DNA from: Lepidostoma basale
Lineage: Eukaryota; Arthropoda; Insecta; Trichoptera; Lepidostomatidae
Assembly: GCA_022606425.2 (NCBI GenBank)
Contig: JAHDVF020000868.1
Coordinates: 310,001-374,000, forward strand
Direction of reading: 5' to 3'
Length of the DNA stretch: 64,000 bases
The notes below the pieces were generated by a model that made no database searches, had not been told where the DNA came from, and saw nothing but the letters and a program-made list of their open reading frames with translations. The first letter of the stretch is position 1; each line of letters begins with the position of its first letter. The position numbers were made by a program, and so were the translations under genes. Shown piece by piece: positions 41,635 to 51,999 of the stretch.

Positions 41635-41699
41635 AATAAAACTTTTAGAAAACAGACGTTTTCATTCGTATTAATTATTCAATGTATGGTTTTACATTT

Positions 41700-41935
41700 C
41701 GAAATTTTATGTTGGGAAATAGAGGATATCGTTAAGTGGAGTAGATGCAGAAGAAGATACTGGAAGAACCATGTAGCCCGAATGAATGGTGACAGACTTG
41801 CATATACGGCCGCTTATGAAATCCCCTCCGGACACCGACTACCTGGAAGACCGCCTTAGAGATGGAAGGACAGCTGGATCTCATCATCCGACGAGACATG
41901 ATTTCTGTGTCACAGATCGTCAGATCTATTAAAAT
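41700..41935 (+). pseudogene. LINE-B polymerase C-terminal fragment
   Basis: Glu-Asp-Ile-Val-Lys-Trp-Ser-Arg-Cys-Arg-Arg-Arg-Tyr-Trp-Lys, then His-Val-Ala-Arg-Met-Asn-Gly-Asp-Arg and Leu-Pro-Gly-Arg-Pro-Pro, a stop, and Arg-Trp-Lys-Asp-Ser-Trp. A typical non-LTR C-terminus. Confidence 0.75.
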
Positions 41936-42088
41936 AAGAAGATGGTTTTACATCATTGTTCAAGAAACAATAAACAAAACTTGTGTTTAAAAACTTTAAA
42001 AAGTTTTTGTTCGTATTTTTTTTCCTTTGTTCCGCCAAAGAAGTATAACTTCTTACGTGCTTACATAAGTACACAAAAGATTTATTTT

Positions 42089-42362
42089 ATATATCGCACC
42101 GTGAGTGTAAAACCGACGTAAGTGCAAATATAGATTTTGGAGATATGGGAGTTTAAATATTTCATATTGCTTGGAAAAACTGTTTTTTTTTTAAATAAAC
42201 TAATGATTTTCGGTTTATAGGTATATTACTGTAAACCGAAAATCATTGGTTTATTTAAAGAAAAAAAAACAGTTTTTCCAAGCATATGAAATCTTTAAAC
42301 TCCCATGTCTCCAAACTGTATATTTGCACTTACGTCGGTTTTACACTCACGGTGCGATATAT
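42089..42362. mobile_element. Foldback (hairpin) element
   Basis: Two inverted arms of about 130 bp meet at a loop of roughly 9 nt near 42226-42234. The outer ends read TATCGCACCGTGAGTG and its mirror, with TA repeats outside. Arms differ by small indels in A/T runs and a few substitutions. No hammerhead core is present. It may be a hairpin MITE with TA targets. Confidence 0.75.
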
Positions 42363-42499
42363 TTTATAATCGTGTTCCACGTTTTGTTCTGGTTTGTGAG
42401 AATGTGTATTACTCGTACTTACCGTCGGGTATCGTACACTGGTGCATTTAGAAGCAGCCATGTAAAAGAAACGAGATGATATAATGAGGAGACAGAGGT

Positions 42500-42640
42500 G
42501 AGCCAAATCGCCATGCGGCGATGAGACGAGAGACGAGAGACGAGACGACCTTCCGCGTCCCCGCGCCCGCGCCGCGCCGCCCCGCCCCCGCCGTGCGTGC
42601 CCAACTATTTAGGCCCCGCGCCGGAGACCGGAGTGAATCA
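42500..42640. other. GC-rich patch of unknown nature
   Basis: GAGACGAGAGACGAGAGACG repeats pass into a GCGCC-rich 80-bp patch in otherwise AT-rich DNA. No splice-linked coding exon or promoter motif can be tied to it. Confidence 0.4.
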
Positions 42641-42945
42641 CCCGGCCGCAATTACTATTTTCATATCTCGCTCCTTTCCTATCTTCGAACAAAGCGGATC
42701 GCCGAGGATAGAAGCCGCTGACAGATACCGAGAATATCGATAAATGCAATTACGGATAACCCCAAATCGTCTAAGGCGCAAACAAAATGCGGTTAAAGCA
42801 CATTTATTGTTTTGGAATACTTGACACATTGTCTCCGGGTAGATTGCGCGCTTATTAACACGCGTGGTTGATTGATGGTTGGTTGGTTGGTGAATTAAAA
42901 TTTCTATCCAGGAAAAATCGCCATTTTTCGGCCTCCTGACTGCGT

Positions 42946-43430
42946 ATACTTACTCCTTAATGATTTTTCGCCAAACTCCTCGATCCTGCGCCTTTTGCAG
43001 CCAGCAGTCCGATTCGCCCAACCTAGCCAGATCAGCCAGAACATTGTCCATTAGGCGCTGTCTACGCCTTCCTAGAGGTCTTACTCCAGTCGGTCTAGAC
43101 GCGCACAGGGTCTTCATTGCTCTGATCTTTTCGGCTTGGCATACGTGCCCAATCCATGCTAGGCGACTGGCTCTCACGGATCTCTTGGTTGGTCCTATGC
43201 CTCCAAGTTCCCGCTGCAACACCGGGTCTGGGTCCCAGGATCGTTCTAAGTATTCTATTCTCAAACCAGTAGATTCTTTGTTGTTCTTTTAGAGTCATTG
43301 TCCACGACTCAGAACCATATGTCACCACTGGATTGATGGTGGTGTTATAAATACGCAGCTTGGTGTTTCTGGATAGAAGCTTGGACTTTAGGAACGTTCG
43401 CAAGGAGGCTGCACCTCGTAAGCCTTTTTG
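42946..43430 (-). pseudogene. Non-LTR RT C-terminal fragment
   Basis: Two overlapping minus-strand frames together cover one domain. Tyr-Gly-Ser-Glu-Ser-Trp-Thr-Met-Thr and Phe-Glu-Asn-Arg-Ile-Leu-Arg (43403-43225) pass by a frameshift to Ala-Trp-Ile-Gly-His-Val and Gly-Arg-Arg-Arg-Gln-Arg (43190-42950). This is the usual post-RT region of a LINE, with at least one frameshift. Confidence 0.75.
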
Positions 43431-43524
43431 AACTCGAATAACCGATTGCGTATAACCCCTTAAAAATACCCAAACGCATGTACGTGTAAATAAATTATTT
43501 CATGATCTTTTCTAAATCAAAACG

Positions 43525-43645
43525 CTTGGCCTTGGATATTCTGGCATACGGAGGTTCAGCTCTTACGTCTGTTGGGAACATTGTTGGAAATGTGATTAAG
43601 TGGGTTGCTGATTTATGTATCCCGCTTATCTGTTTGGCCCGGTGT
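43525..43645 (-). repeat. Jockey-like LINE 3' end
   Basis: GATATTCTGGCATACGGAGG, CAGCTCTTACGTCTGTTGGG: reverse complement of the 3' untranslated end at 61940-62000. Confidence 0.65.
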
Positions 43646-44325
43646 GTTCCCCCGAAGAATGATCAATTTTGGATTATTTGATCCAGTTATATGAATTGAC
43701 TTGTCTCCATACATTTCGATGATATTGAAATACTTTTATCATCGAAGCAACGATATAAACTAGAGCATTTATATTGTTTTACCGATGTTGTAGATATTAT
43801 ATCTTAAATACGTATTTCACAAACACTCCCATAAGTGAAATAAATAAACATATGCATAATGTGAACAAACATCGATATGTGTAAGTTATTATGGGCTTTG
43901 CATACAAACTCCTAGTCCAATATATAAATAAAATTAAAAAAAACAATTTCAAAAAGTCTTATTAAGGCATTATCAAAATGTACAAACAAAGCATTATCAA
44001 AACATTATATATAAACACAATATCCCATTAAGGTGAAATATTTTACACGAACAACAAAAATATAGCAATTTCGAAACTAGAATTACAAAATATTTCAATG
44101 ATTTGATTTATAAACATTCAATATTATGAAATTCCGCGGAAACATAGTGTATTTTGAGTTATTTGAAAAGACAAATTCAAGAAATCACCATTCACAAAGG
44201 TTCGTTAGTTGAAATAATGAATCCAATGACAAATTCCAACAGAATCGTTAAAACATCCACTTGAACATGCCCAAATCATCAACATACGGCTGCAGTACTT
44301 AGAATGACGAGTTATTAACAAGGAT
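43646..44325. other. AT-rich stretch, nothing identified
   Basis: No supported feature. Confidence 0.4.
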
Positions 44326-44329
44326 TATT

Positions 44330-44518
44330 TTTTATTTTTATTTTTAAAAGACTAACACCAAAGATTTAAATCAATGAAATTAGAATTTATTTTACAATCT
44401 TCAATGTGAGCAGAAAATAGCTCATTATTATGAAGAAGGAATCTGGTCGTGTCCAGGCTCGAACCCAAGTCCCCTTGATCAGAAGCCAAGCGTTCTATCC
44501 CGTAGACCACCACCCGAT
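44330..44518 (-). repeat. tRNA-derived SINE, second family
   Basis: The minus strand carries GTGGTCTACGGGATAGAACG, in the A-box position, and GGGTTCGAGCC as B-box, then a body ending in GATTTAAATCTTTGG. It matches 7945-8105. It lies just outside the left target duplication of the hAT element. Confidence 0.65.
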
Positions 44519-44649
44519 TAGCACAGTATTTTATGTATTATAGCACATATTCCCAAACTTTTGTGGAACACCGCCCCATTTACAAGAAAAAAACAATCTT
44601 TTTTCCAACGCCATCTCTCCCATAATAGTTATACTAAATGTAAAAACAC

Positions 44650-44681
44650 CTGAAGATGGCAGTGAGCTACTGAAACCGGTT
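44650..44681 (+). ncRNA. Hammerhead-ribozyme-like motif
   Basis: Core CTGAAGA (44650-44656), stem II GGCAG/CTACT around TGAG (one mismatch and one wobble), GAAAC (44672-44676) and palindromic stem III ACCGGT followed by T. All invariant bases fit CTGANGA...GAAA. Stem I pairing is weak in this copy. Confidence 0.6.
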
Positions 44682-44762
44682 GAAACGTAAAAAAACAATT
44701 GGAATAAAACTAAACGAATATTAAAAATAATTTTAAAACACTTTTATATTTTGTTTATACAA

Positions 44763-44938
44763 CACTTTAATCGTTTTAACGAACCAACCGGTTACGCTTC
44801 CGCCCGAGTTTCGTCTGCGAAAATGACCATGTGTACACATTTTTTTACTATTGAAAGCTTTTGTAACCCTGACGAAGCTCCGGCGGAAGCAAAACCAGTT
44901 GGTTCGTTAAAACAAATAAAGTGTTTTAATTAGTACAT
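44763..44938. mobile_element. Palindromic hammerhead-type element, LINE-broken
   Basis: Inverted arms (about 44763-44823 and 44869-44928) share TTTTAACGAACCAACCGGTT. The plus arm has core CTGACGA (44869-44875) and a GCTCC/GGAAGC stem but AAAAC in place of GAAAC. The minus arm reads CAGACGA and GTAAC. The tail continues after the LINE-A at 46074-46110 (TTATTTTTAATAATACTTCA), as in the copy at 15128-15345. Confidence 0.6.
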
Positions 44939-46064
44939 AACAACAACAACAACAAAACCATCACGCCGTTTCCCCGCAGGGGTAGGCAGAGAGAATGGAC
45001 CGCCACACTACTCTATCCTGGCAAACCTCTTTAGCTTCCTCCACATTCATACAACGAGTCATACACGCACGTCGATTCCTCCGACTTCTAACATGACCAA
45101 CCTTTAAAATTTGATTAATTTGGTCATGCCATGTTTTCCTCGGTCTGCCTCGACTTCGTACCCCATTTACATCATTAACGTATACTTTCTTAACCATTCT
45201 TTCTCCATCCATGCGTTCCATATGTCCGAACCAACGCAGCGATCCTTTCATAATTTTGTTCATTATACCTTCTTCCGCTCTACATTCCTTTCTTATATCA
45301 GCATTTGAGATTCTGTCGTATATCGTTCTACCACACATACGTCTTAGGGACCTCATCTCTACCGCATTTATTCTACTCTCATCCTTCTTTTGCCAGTTCC
45401 ATGCTTCGCTTCCATACATTAAGGTTGGGACCAGAACTCCATTGTGAACGGCCGTTTTCGCTTTCATTTATAAATTCTTGTTTCCAATAACTATTTTTAA
45501 AGCTCCATTCACTTTGTTACCCGCACCAACCCTTCTTTCGACGTCACTATCCGTTCGGGCATCTGCTGTGAACATACTACCTAAATACACAAATTCCCTC
45601 ACCTGTTCCAAGTTCTCTTCGTTCACACTTATATTACAAACTGTCATTTGCTCTTCCCTTTCGAAAACCATCACCTTTGACTTTCCGACATTCATCATTA
45701 AATCATTTGACTTGCATACCTCATTCATTCTCGACACCAAGATTTGTAATTCGTCCGCACTATCCGCAACGAGAACGGCATCGTCCGCGTAAAGCAGACA
45801 GTTTACAGATAGATCACTCATCTTAGCACCAGCATTTATACCTTTAAGTTCTTTCATACACTTGTCCATATACAGATTGAACAACCATGGAGACATCACG
45901 CAGCCCTGCTTAACACCCTTCGTGATATCAAACCAAGGCGTGATGTCTCCATTTACCCTAACACTGGCAGTGCTCCCTTCGTAGAGAGAAGCAACCGCCC
46001 GTTTCAGTTTTGTGCTCACTCCGTATTCGGACAAGATTGACCACAGTTTATCTCTGTTCACTCG
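44939..46064 (-). mobile_element. LINE-A, best-preserved 5'-truncated copy
   Basis: A 1126-bp minus-strand insertion bordered by a 9-bp duplication TTAGTACAT (44930-44938 and 46065-46073). The 3' tail is (GTT)n, read here as AACAACAAC from 44939. Its clear ends and nearly open frame show it is younger than the other LINE-A copies, and it serves as the reference for them. Confidence 0.9.
44961..46061 (-). pseudogene. LINE-A reverse transcriptase, C-terminal part
   Basis: One frame of about 366 codons broken by a single TAA at about 45468-45470. The 5' part has Gly-Val-Lys-Gln-Gly-Cys-Val-Met-Ser-Pro and the catalytic Leu-Leu-Tyr-Ala-Asp-Asp box. After the stop come Tyr-Gly-Ser-Glu-Ala-Trp-Asn-Trp and Arg-Trp-Phe-Gly-His-Met, then Gly-Arg-Pro-Arg-Lys-Thr-Trp, the standard C-terminal region. 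Endonuclease and the N-terminal RT motifs are absent by 5' truncation. The clade is probably RTE-like. I am not certain. Confidence 0.9.
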
Positions 46065-46677
46065 TTAGTACATTAGTACATTATTTTTAATAATACTTCA
46101 CGACAAATGAAGTGAATCTTCTTTACAGAGGTTCAGCTCTCATGGTTATTTCCTCTTGCGTCCGATTGGAACATTGTTGGAAAAGTGATTTGGTGGGTTA
46201 TTAGTTTATGCGGAGACTTGATTTATGTGACCCGAAGTGATCCTCTGAAGGAAGATTGATTTTGGGCGATTTTGGAGGCTGGGGATGTTTGGGTCATAAT
46301 TTTAGATTTTCTTTATTGTGGGGTTAGGATTTTAAGGGAGTCCTTTCTATAAACGTATATTATCTTATATTTTTTTGCTTTTTTATTTTCATGATACATT
46401 TAAACATGGTTACACGTTTTCTGTATATACACGTATTTATAATCATAAAGTTGAAATTAAAAAGATTATCAAATGCATCAGAAATGTTTATATTTAAATA
46501 GTTTATTTTTGTATAAGAGTATTTTCATTATTATTTATTTAAATACATACACTACGACCGCCCCCTTTGACTGCCACAATACCATTCGTTTACTTCTGGA
46601 CTCGTCAACGCCCCCATCGAAAACTCCAGCGCCAAATGGGGGCGCTATCGCCCCCGTTGGGAACCTTTGTATTATAA

Positions 46678-47250
46678 TAAAACCGTTTTTTTATGTATTA
46701 TATATAAAATAGTGAGCAGGATACATAAACCCACGTTAATGGTAACATTTCGCGTTAATCCGTGCAAGTCCCGGAATAGTATCAGTTGACGTAATTTGTC
46801 TGGTAATGCGAAAAATTTAAGGAATCGCGAGAATCTATTTCCATTCCCTTTACGTCATATAAAGCTTTCCACACTGTTTCGCGGAGTCAATAGGATGAAT
46901 GGACCCCGAGTTTAATGGGGCCATCTGCGGCGGCCGCGTGCACTGCTACACTAGTGTTTGATACCCACACTCGTGTTAGACTCGTAACACCGCGCACTGC
47001 CAATCAACAAGTAGCCCCTAGCCGCTAGGTAGCCTGCCTACTGGAAAGTGAAATCTATTTTTGTACATGGCAACAAAATTAATGTAAAAATTTGAATCTC
47101 TACATGCGTATCCGCGTTCAGAAAAAAAAAACCCGATCATATCTGAAGCATGGTCGCTGTTAATACTAAAACTTTAAACAAATAATGAATACCAATGAAA
47201 ACATGCGTTTTCTAGATTTAATTAAAAATATTATGGGAATGACTTATAAT
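46678..47250. other. No identified element
   Basis: Contains a patch of moderate GC (46900-47040). No gene or repeat supported. Confidence 0.35.
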
Positions 47251-47254
47251 ATTT

Positions 47255-47345
47255 CGTGTATCAAATGTTAAACTAGGCGTAACGTGTCATTCCAATAAAA
47301 TTTAATAAAACTTACAGAAAACAGACGTTTTCATTCGTATTTAAG
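47255..47345 (+). repeat. Family-B hammerhead-element flank
   Basis: AGGCGTAACGTGTCATTCC followed by ATAAAACTTACAGAAAACAG parallels 41220-41262 joined to 41635-41670. The catalytic core is decayed beyond recognition (GTAAC for GAAAC). Confidence 0.5.
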
Positions 47346-47357
47346 ATTTAATAGGAA

Positions 47358-47466
47358 GTTATTTTGTATACAACAGGTTGTTTGAACTCAATTACCGTAC
47401 ACACTACGTTTTTTAGCCATTATATTGATTCTCATGACATGTGGAAGGTAGCTAATCTATCTCCAT
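47358..47466 (-). repeat. SINE subtype A 3' fragment
   Basis: TTGTATACAACAGGTTGTTT and GATTCTCATGACATGTGG are the reverse complement of the subtype-A tail. The tRNA head is missing. Confidence 0.7.
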
Positions 47467-48068
47467 TAATAACAAGACCAATTCAATTTTTAAACTCGGC
47501 CTTAATAGTCAACATTCGTGCATAATACGCCGTTAGAGTGTGGTTGTGTGACGATAGTATGAAACATATCACTGAGAAATAATAAGGGCAACTCTATGTA
47601 TAGTTTATTCACTTCAGGGAGAATATTTGCAATAGTGTGAGTAAACCTTTTAAATTTTTCATAGAATGCTATCTGATTAGTCTCCGGGTCTAAGTAGACG
47701 GAGCGTACGGCATTAGCTTCTAAAATACTCGGTAATTAGAAAATTACTACCACCTCTAAATTAGGAAAAAGAATTAATTTTAACGCAGGGACATGGTTGT
47801 GTTTGTGATGTTGTTTCAGAATTCAAGCAACAACACAAATTCACCGGAACACCAGATATTTCAAATTATTAAAAAAATTAATGGGCTTTGTTTTTGTGAT
47901 TATTACAATTGAAGCTGATAAAATTTTAATAAAAAAAAAACATTTTCTTTTATTTCATTGTAGGAATATAATATTTTATTGAAATCCTAATTTGCTTTCC
48001 TAATACATAAAAAAAAAACAAAGCGTCCAGTTTCAAACGCAATGTCATTCACGCTATTGCAAACATGA
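47467..48068. other. AT-rich stretch, nothing identified
   Basis: No supported feature. Confidence 0.4.
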
Positions 48069-48071
48069 AAT

Positions 48072-48328
48072 GACGACCTTCGTGGCCGAGTGGTAAGTGC
48101 ATTGACTGCCACCCCAAAGGTTCCGGGTTCGATTCCCGGCGAGGGCAGTGTGATTGTCACACTGTCTTTGGTCTGGTATAGAATTCACTTGACAATAAAA
48201 TGGCTATAGATTAGTTACCTATCACATGTCACGAGAATCACCATGATAGCTATAATACCCTTTACATCGGTTTGGCTCATGCTGTCATGGTGTAAAGAGC
48301 GATTCAACAAAATAATAATAATAATCTC
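48072..48328 (+). repeat. tRNA-derived SINE, subtype B
   Basis: A-box TGGCCGAGTGG and B-box GGGTTCGATTCC are intact. The shared body is followed by the subtype-B tail (CCCTTTACATCGGTTTGGCT, GTAAAGAGCGATTCAAC) and an (AAT)n end. The best subtype-B copy here. Confidence 0.9.
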
Positions 48329-48859
48329 CCCAAAATGAATGGACTCTACCAGATTGTTCAATTCTTTATAGTATGTGGTTCGTGCGATACGTCACCATGC
48401 AGCCCTGGGGATTAATGCCTTTTGAACGCTTACGCAAACAGAGATGAATATTCTTCATTGTGATTGGATTACGCGGCAAAATAATAATTACCGATTACCA
48501 AGATAATTACGTACAATGCAACGATAACTGCGCGTTATTGGCGGAGACATTCGCCAAGGCTCGCTAGACTAGAGATGTACCCACGTGCTGTTCATTTCCA
48601 TAACTCGCGAATAAGTAGGGCGACGCAATTTATAGCATCATGCTTTCAGTGAAGAATACACTCTATGCTAATGCAGTGACATTCTGAGCGCAAAGTAAAC
48701 ACCGCTAGGGGGGAACCAGTGACCTCTTTTACTGAAAGCTAGAAAACAAATTGTTATTTTTCAAATTCAGAATACTTTTTATTGCGCCATTTTCGTGCGT
48801 GATTCACTTGAAGGGCGTCTGGCAGACTCTCATAAAACACGAAAGTTTTAAGAGTCTTC

Positions 48860-49105
48860 TTCTTTCTTTGTTGGTTGCACCTCCTGTCTATCTTGCCATC
48901 TTTTCCGTAGTCGGCTACTTGGTCGGGAAATGTCTGGTAGATTTTCTCGAGCTATCTTTGAAATCCTATTTTCTGGCACACGGGTGACATGCTCGTTCCA
49001 GTATCTTCTCCTTTGGTGCCCCTGTTTAACGATGTTTTCACCCTCGCAACTTCTTCGAATTTCTGCATTTCTTACGCTCTCAAGAAGGCTTTTGCCATCG
49101 CCGAG
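48860..49105 (-). pseudogene. LINE-B polymerase C-terminal fragment
   Basis: Minus-strand reading gives Asn-Ile-Val-Lys-Gln-Gly-His-Gln-Arg-Arg-Arg-Tyr-Trp, His-Val-Thr-Arg-Val-Pro-Glu-Asn-Arg, and a decayed C-terminus. A SINE head scrap and a Jockey-like 3' end follow. Confidence 0.6.
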
Positions 49106-49175
49106 AATTGTACCCGGGACCTTTGGTTATGGCAGTCATAGCTCTTGGCATTCTGCCACGAAAGTCGTCAATTGT
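49106..49175 (-). repeat. SINE head fragment
   Basis: CCCGGGACCTTTGGTTATGG to CTGCCACGAAAGTCGTCAAT is the reverse complement of the SINE tRNA-like head (the A-box region and the segment up to the B-box). The body is lacking. Confidence 0.6.
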
Positions 49176-49189
49176 TTTATGTTAAGTTA

Positions 49190-49335
49190 TATTCTCTTGG
49201 ACTTGGATCTTCTGGCATGAGGAGGTTCAGCTTTTGAGGATATTCCTCTTACGTCTAATGGGAACATTTTTGAAAATGTGATTTGAGTGTTGTTGGTTAA
49301 TGCCGAGACTTGATTGATCTATGTGACGAATTGGA
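49190..49335 (-). repeat. Jockey-like LINE 3' end
   Basis: TTGGATCTTCTGGCATGAGG, GGTTCAGC, and CTCTTACGTCTAATGGGAAC match the inverted family 3' end. Confidence 0.65.
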
Positions 49336-50500
49336 ATGTTCGAGTCATATATTCAAATGTATTTTATTGTAAGATTAGAAAGTGAATGGAATCCTTCGTA
49401 AAAACAATCTTCAAGTATGTATGTAATGTAGTCGTATGCAAAAAAATGTTTCTTAAATTTTATATCAACATGTGGTCACCCCTACCGTCATACCGCGATC
49501 TAACGTCAGTGTTCACTCATGTTGTCACTGTGACTGATTAATTCTCACTCATACGTACATGGATGCGATCATGTTCATTTTAAGTGTAGTGACCATATTT
49601 TTTCACACCTTTCTATTTAATATATTGCTTATGGAAAATCTTCTTAGAAATTTCTTGTTAATAATAAAAACAAACAAAAAATATGTTTATAATGAATTTA
49701 TTTTTAATAAAATAAAGTGTTTAATTTAACATCCCATTCAGATTAATGTTGTAAATATACGAGTATTAATATAAATTTTTATTTATAAAAAAGATACTAA
49801 GCTAAAGAATAAATCCCAGCTAAATTCCTAACTCTACAATATAATTGTATTGTGCAAAAACACATTTTCTTTTACATGAACTCTTAAAATAGACTATTTC
49901 TGATATGAAAATCTGGTGCAAGCATCTACTCGTATGTAAAGCATCTTGATAAGATTTATCATTCAAACACGTATCAAGGCATGTGGGAGAGTACAAAATG
50001 AACTCAAATCAAGTGGAATTGTTTATATTTACATAACACACAAATTATTGTACTTTCCTATGGAATGTTAATATCATAATCCAATCAATGTTTCAAATCG
50101 CTAATTTACTGTCATAAAGCTATCTAATCGAGATATCGGGCACAGGTCATGTCAAATAAATCATCCATATCTAGATCTGACACGGGTTAATACACCGAGA
50201 TAAATCTACATTGCTTGTAATCCCACTTGCAATCCCTAATTTAAATAAATTTCTGGCAGGGTAAAACACAAGATTCTACATTATTTACCGGTTAAGACCA
50301 TAGACCATAAATTTAATTGGTTAAGACCATTGACGATGCTTCTATACTGAGAAGACATAGACCCTGAAAACAGGTACCTACTCTTTATAATCTAGAGCAG
50401 TGATTCGCGCGGATAATATGGACACCTAGTGAGCGAATTTTCCGTTTTGATCTATCAATGAAAGCAAAAATGGCCATCCAAATGGCCACACAATTCACAG
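49336..50500. other. AT-rich stretch, nothing identified
   Basis: Over 1.1 kb without a supported feature. Confidence 0.4.
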
Positions 50501-50504
50501 TGTT

Positions 50505-50607
50505 CTATAAGCTAGAGAGGTGTGTCAGGATAAAGAAGTGTGGCGGTCAATTGTCTCTGTATACTTTTACGGAGAAACGGCGTGATGGTTTGTTGTTGTT
50601 GTTGTAG
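50505..50607 (+). repeat. LINE-A 3' terminal fragment
   Basis: GTGTGGCGGTCAATTGTCTC and ACGGCGTGATGGTTTG with a (TTG)n tail. Confidence 0.75.
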
Positions 50608-50944
50608 TGTGCGATTGATATCGTTTAGGCTACGGTAACCCAGAAAGAAACCTTGCTGAATTCCACGAGATATAAAAAAAACGCGGTGAGATAATGTTAG
50701 AAGTGCAAATCTCCATGTGTATATGACACGCTGAATGAATTTGCTATACGCTTGAGGAACGAGAAAAATCAGGATACAAGATTTGATGGTCCATCTGCGA
50801 GCTAAATAGCCAGTAAAAATTATATGTATTTTCTTAATTTCAAGGATTGGTTCGCAGCAAAGAGTAACATTTAAGCAGGTTTTCTAGAAGCCACTTGAGC
50901 CCTGTTTATGTAGAAGTTTCCCGTTGTTTTTATATTTTTAATAC

Positions 50945-51085
50945 ACAGGTTAATTGAACTCAATTACTGTATAAAACTAATTATTTGTTGATTGGCTGTA
51001 AAGACAGCGAGCGAATTTATTTCACACTGTCATCGCCGGGAATCGAACTCTGGACTTAATACTCTACCACGAAAGTAGTCAACGT
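50945..51085 (-). repeat. Decayed SINE, subtype A
   Basis: A partial tail (GAACTCAATTACTGTATA) and a minus-strand B-box (CGCCGGGAATCGAACTC) with ACCACGAAAGTAGTCAACG at the head. Most of the body is deleted. Confidence 0.55.
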
Positions 51086-51089
51086 AGAA

Positions 51090-51618
51090 ATATCTGCTAA
51101 ACAAAAATTCAGAATGAAAATCTCCATAGCCCCAGAATCCCAAAGCATTCATGAATTTTCTAAAAACATTCGGGTAAAAAAATAACAAAAACAATATTTA
51201 AATTTGGAAGGTCAGACGCGTGTTTGGAAAGAAGTAAACACCATTGCAAACGGCTCGTATCGGAAACCAGAGATTTTTACATAGAATTTGCATTTTATTG
51301 GTCCTGTTCGACGCTTTTTTCATATTTTTTTTCGGATCCCCCGCCCGCCTCTAAAGGGCGTACCTACGCGCGGAATATTTATGTGATAGTGTAAACGTCG
51401 TTTTATTTCTGGGTTGCCATTTCGCTTACGTCCCGGGTCATGTCCCAATATTTACCAGCGGCGCTCATGATCATGAAATGCGCGCGATTTTCCATCGCGG
51501 GCACACGTGGACGGGTCGCATCACTGCCTGCCCCCGCTCGAGGTGAACCGGAAAATACGATCGCGCCGAGGAGAGCATTCACGTGAAAATTTAATCCGGG
51601 GGAACGTTATAAACGTCA
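51090..51618. other. No identified element
   Basis: AT-rich, then mixed composition (51340-51600) with CGCGG words. No coding or repeat signature. Confidence 0.35.
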
Positions 51619-51620
51619 TT

Positions 51621-51868
51621 CACGACCTTCGTGGCCGAGTGGTAAGTACTTTGACTGCCACAACGAAACCACGCGGCTTCGATTCCCGGCGATGGGAGTG
51701 TGATTGTCACACTGTCTTTGGTCTGGTGTAGAATTCACGTGACAATAAAATGGCGATAGATTAGTTACCTATCACTTGTCACGACAATCAATATGAATAT
51801 CCTTAACATCGATTTCGTATCGCGATGTAATGATGTAAAGAGCGATTCAAGAAAAGAGTAATAATAAT
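51621..51868 (+). repeat. tRNA-derived SINE, subtype B
   Basis: A-box TGGCCGAGTGG is intact. The B-box is altered to GGCTTCGATTCC. The subtype-B tail GTAATGATGTAAAGAGCGAT is followed by an AT-rich end. Confidence 0.8.
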
Positions 51869-51999
51869 TTAAATGCAAAAATAAAAATAAAAACATTTAA
51901 AATAAAACAGAAAATAGTGGTATTTTCATTTTAATCGTCTTAATATAGTTTCAAAATGTCCGTGAAACCGTGTAGTGGCAAAAATGTTTTTTATAAATT

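Larger units (their letters stand above)
44544..46669. mobile_element. hAT element carrying nested insertions
   Basis: Ends CACATATTCCCAAAC and (reverse complement) CAAAGGTTCCCAACGG are bordered by TATTATAG (44536-44543) and TATTATAA (46670-46677), a 7-of-8 duplication. Left and right parts match the 309-bp relative at 5306-5614. The 2.1-kb size comes from insertions: hammerhead-type elements (about 44641-44938), a LINE-A (44939-46064) and a Jockey-like 3' end (about 46120-46260). Confidence 0.75.

Noticed and set aside
42500..42640. CpG-like host promoter or first exon
   Set aside because: The GC-rich patch is short, has a GAGAC repeat beside it, and no coding exon or splice pattern can be linked to it.
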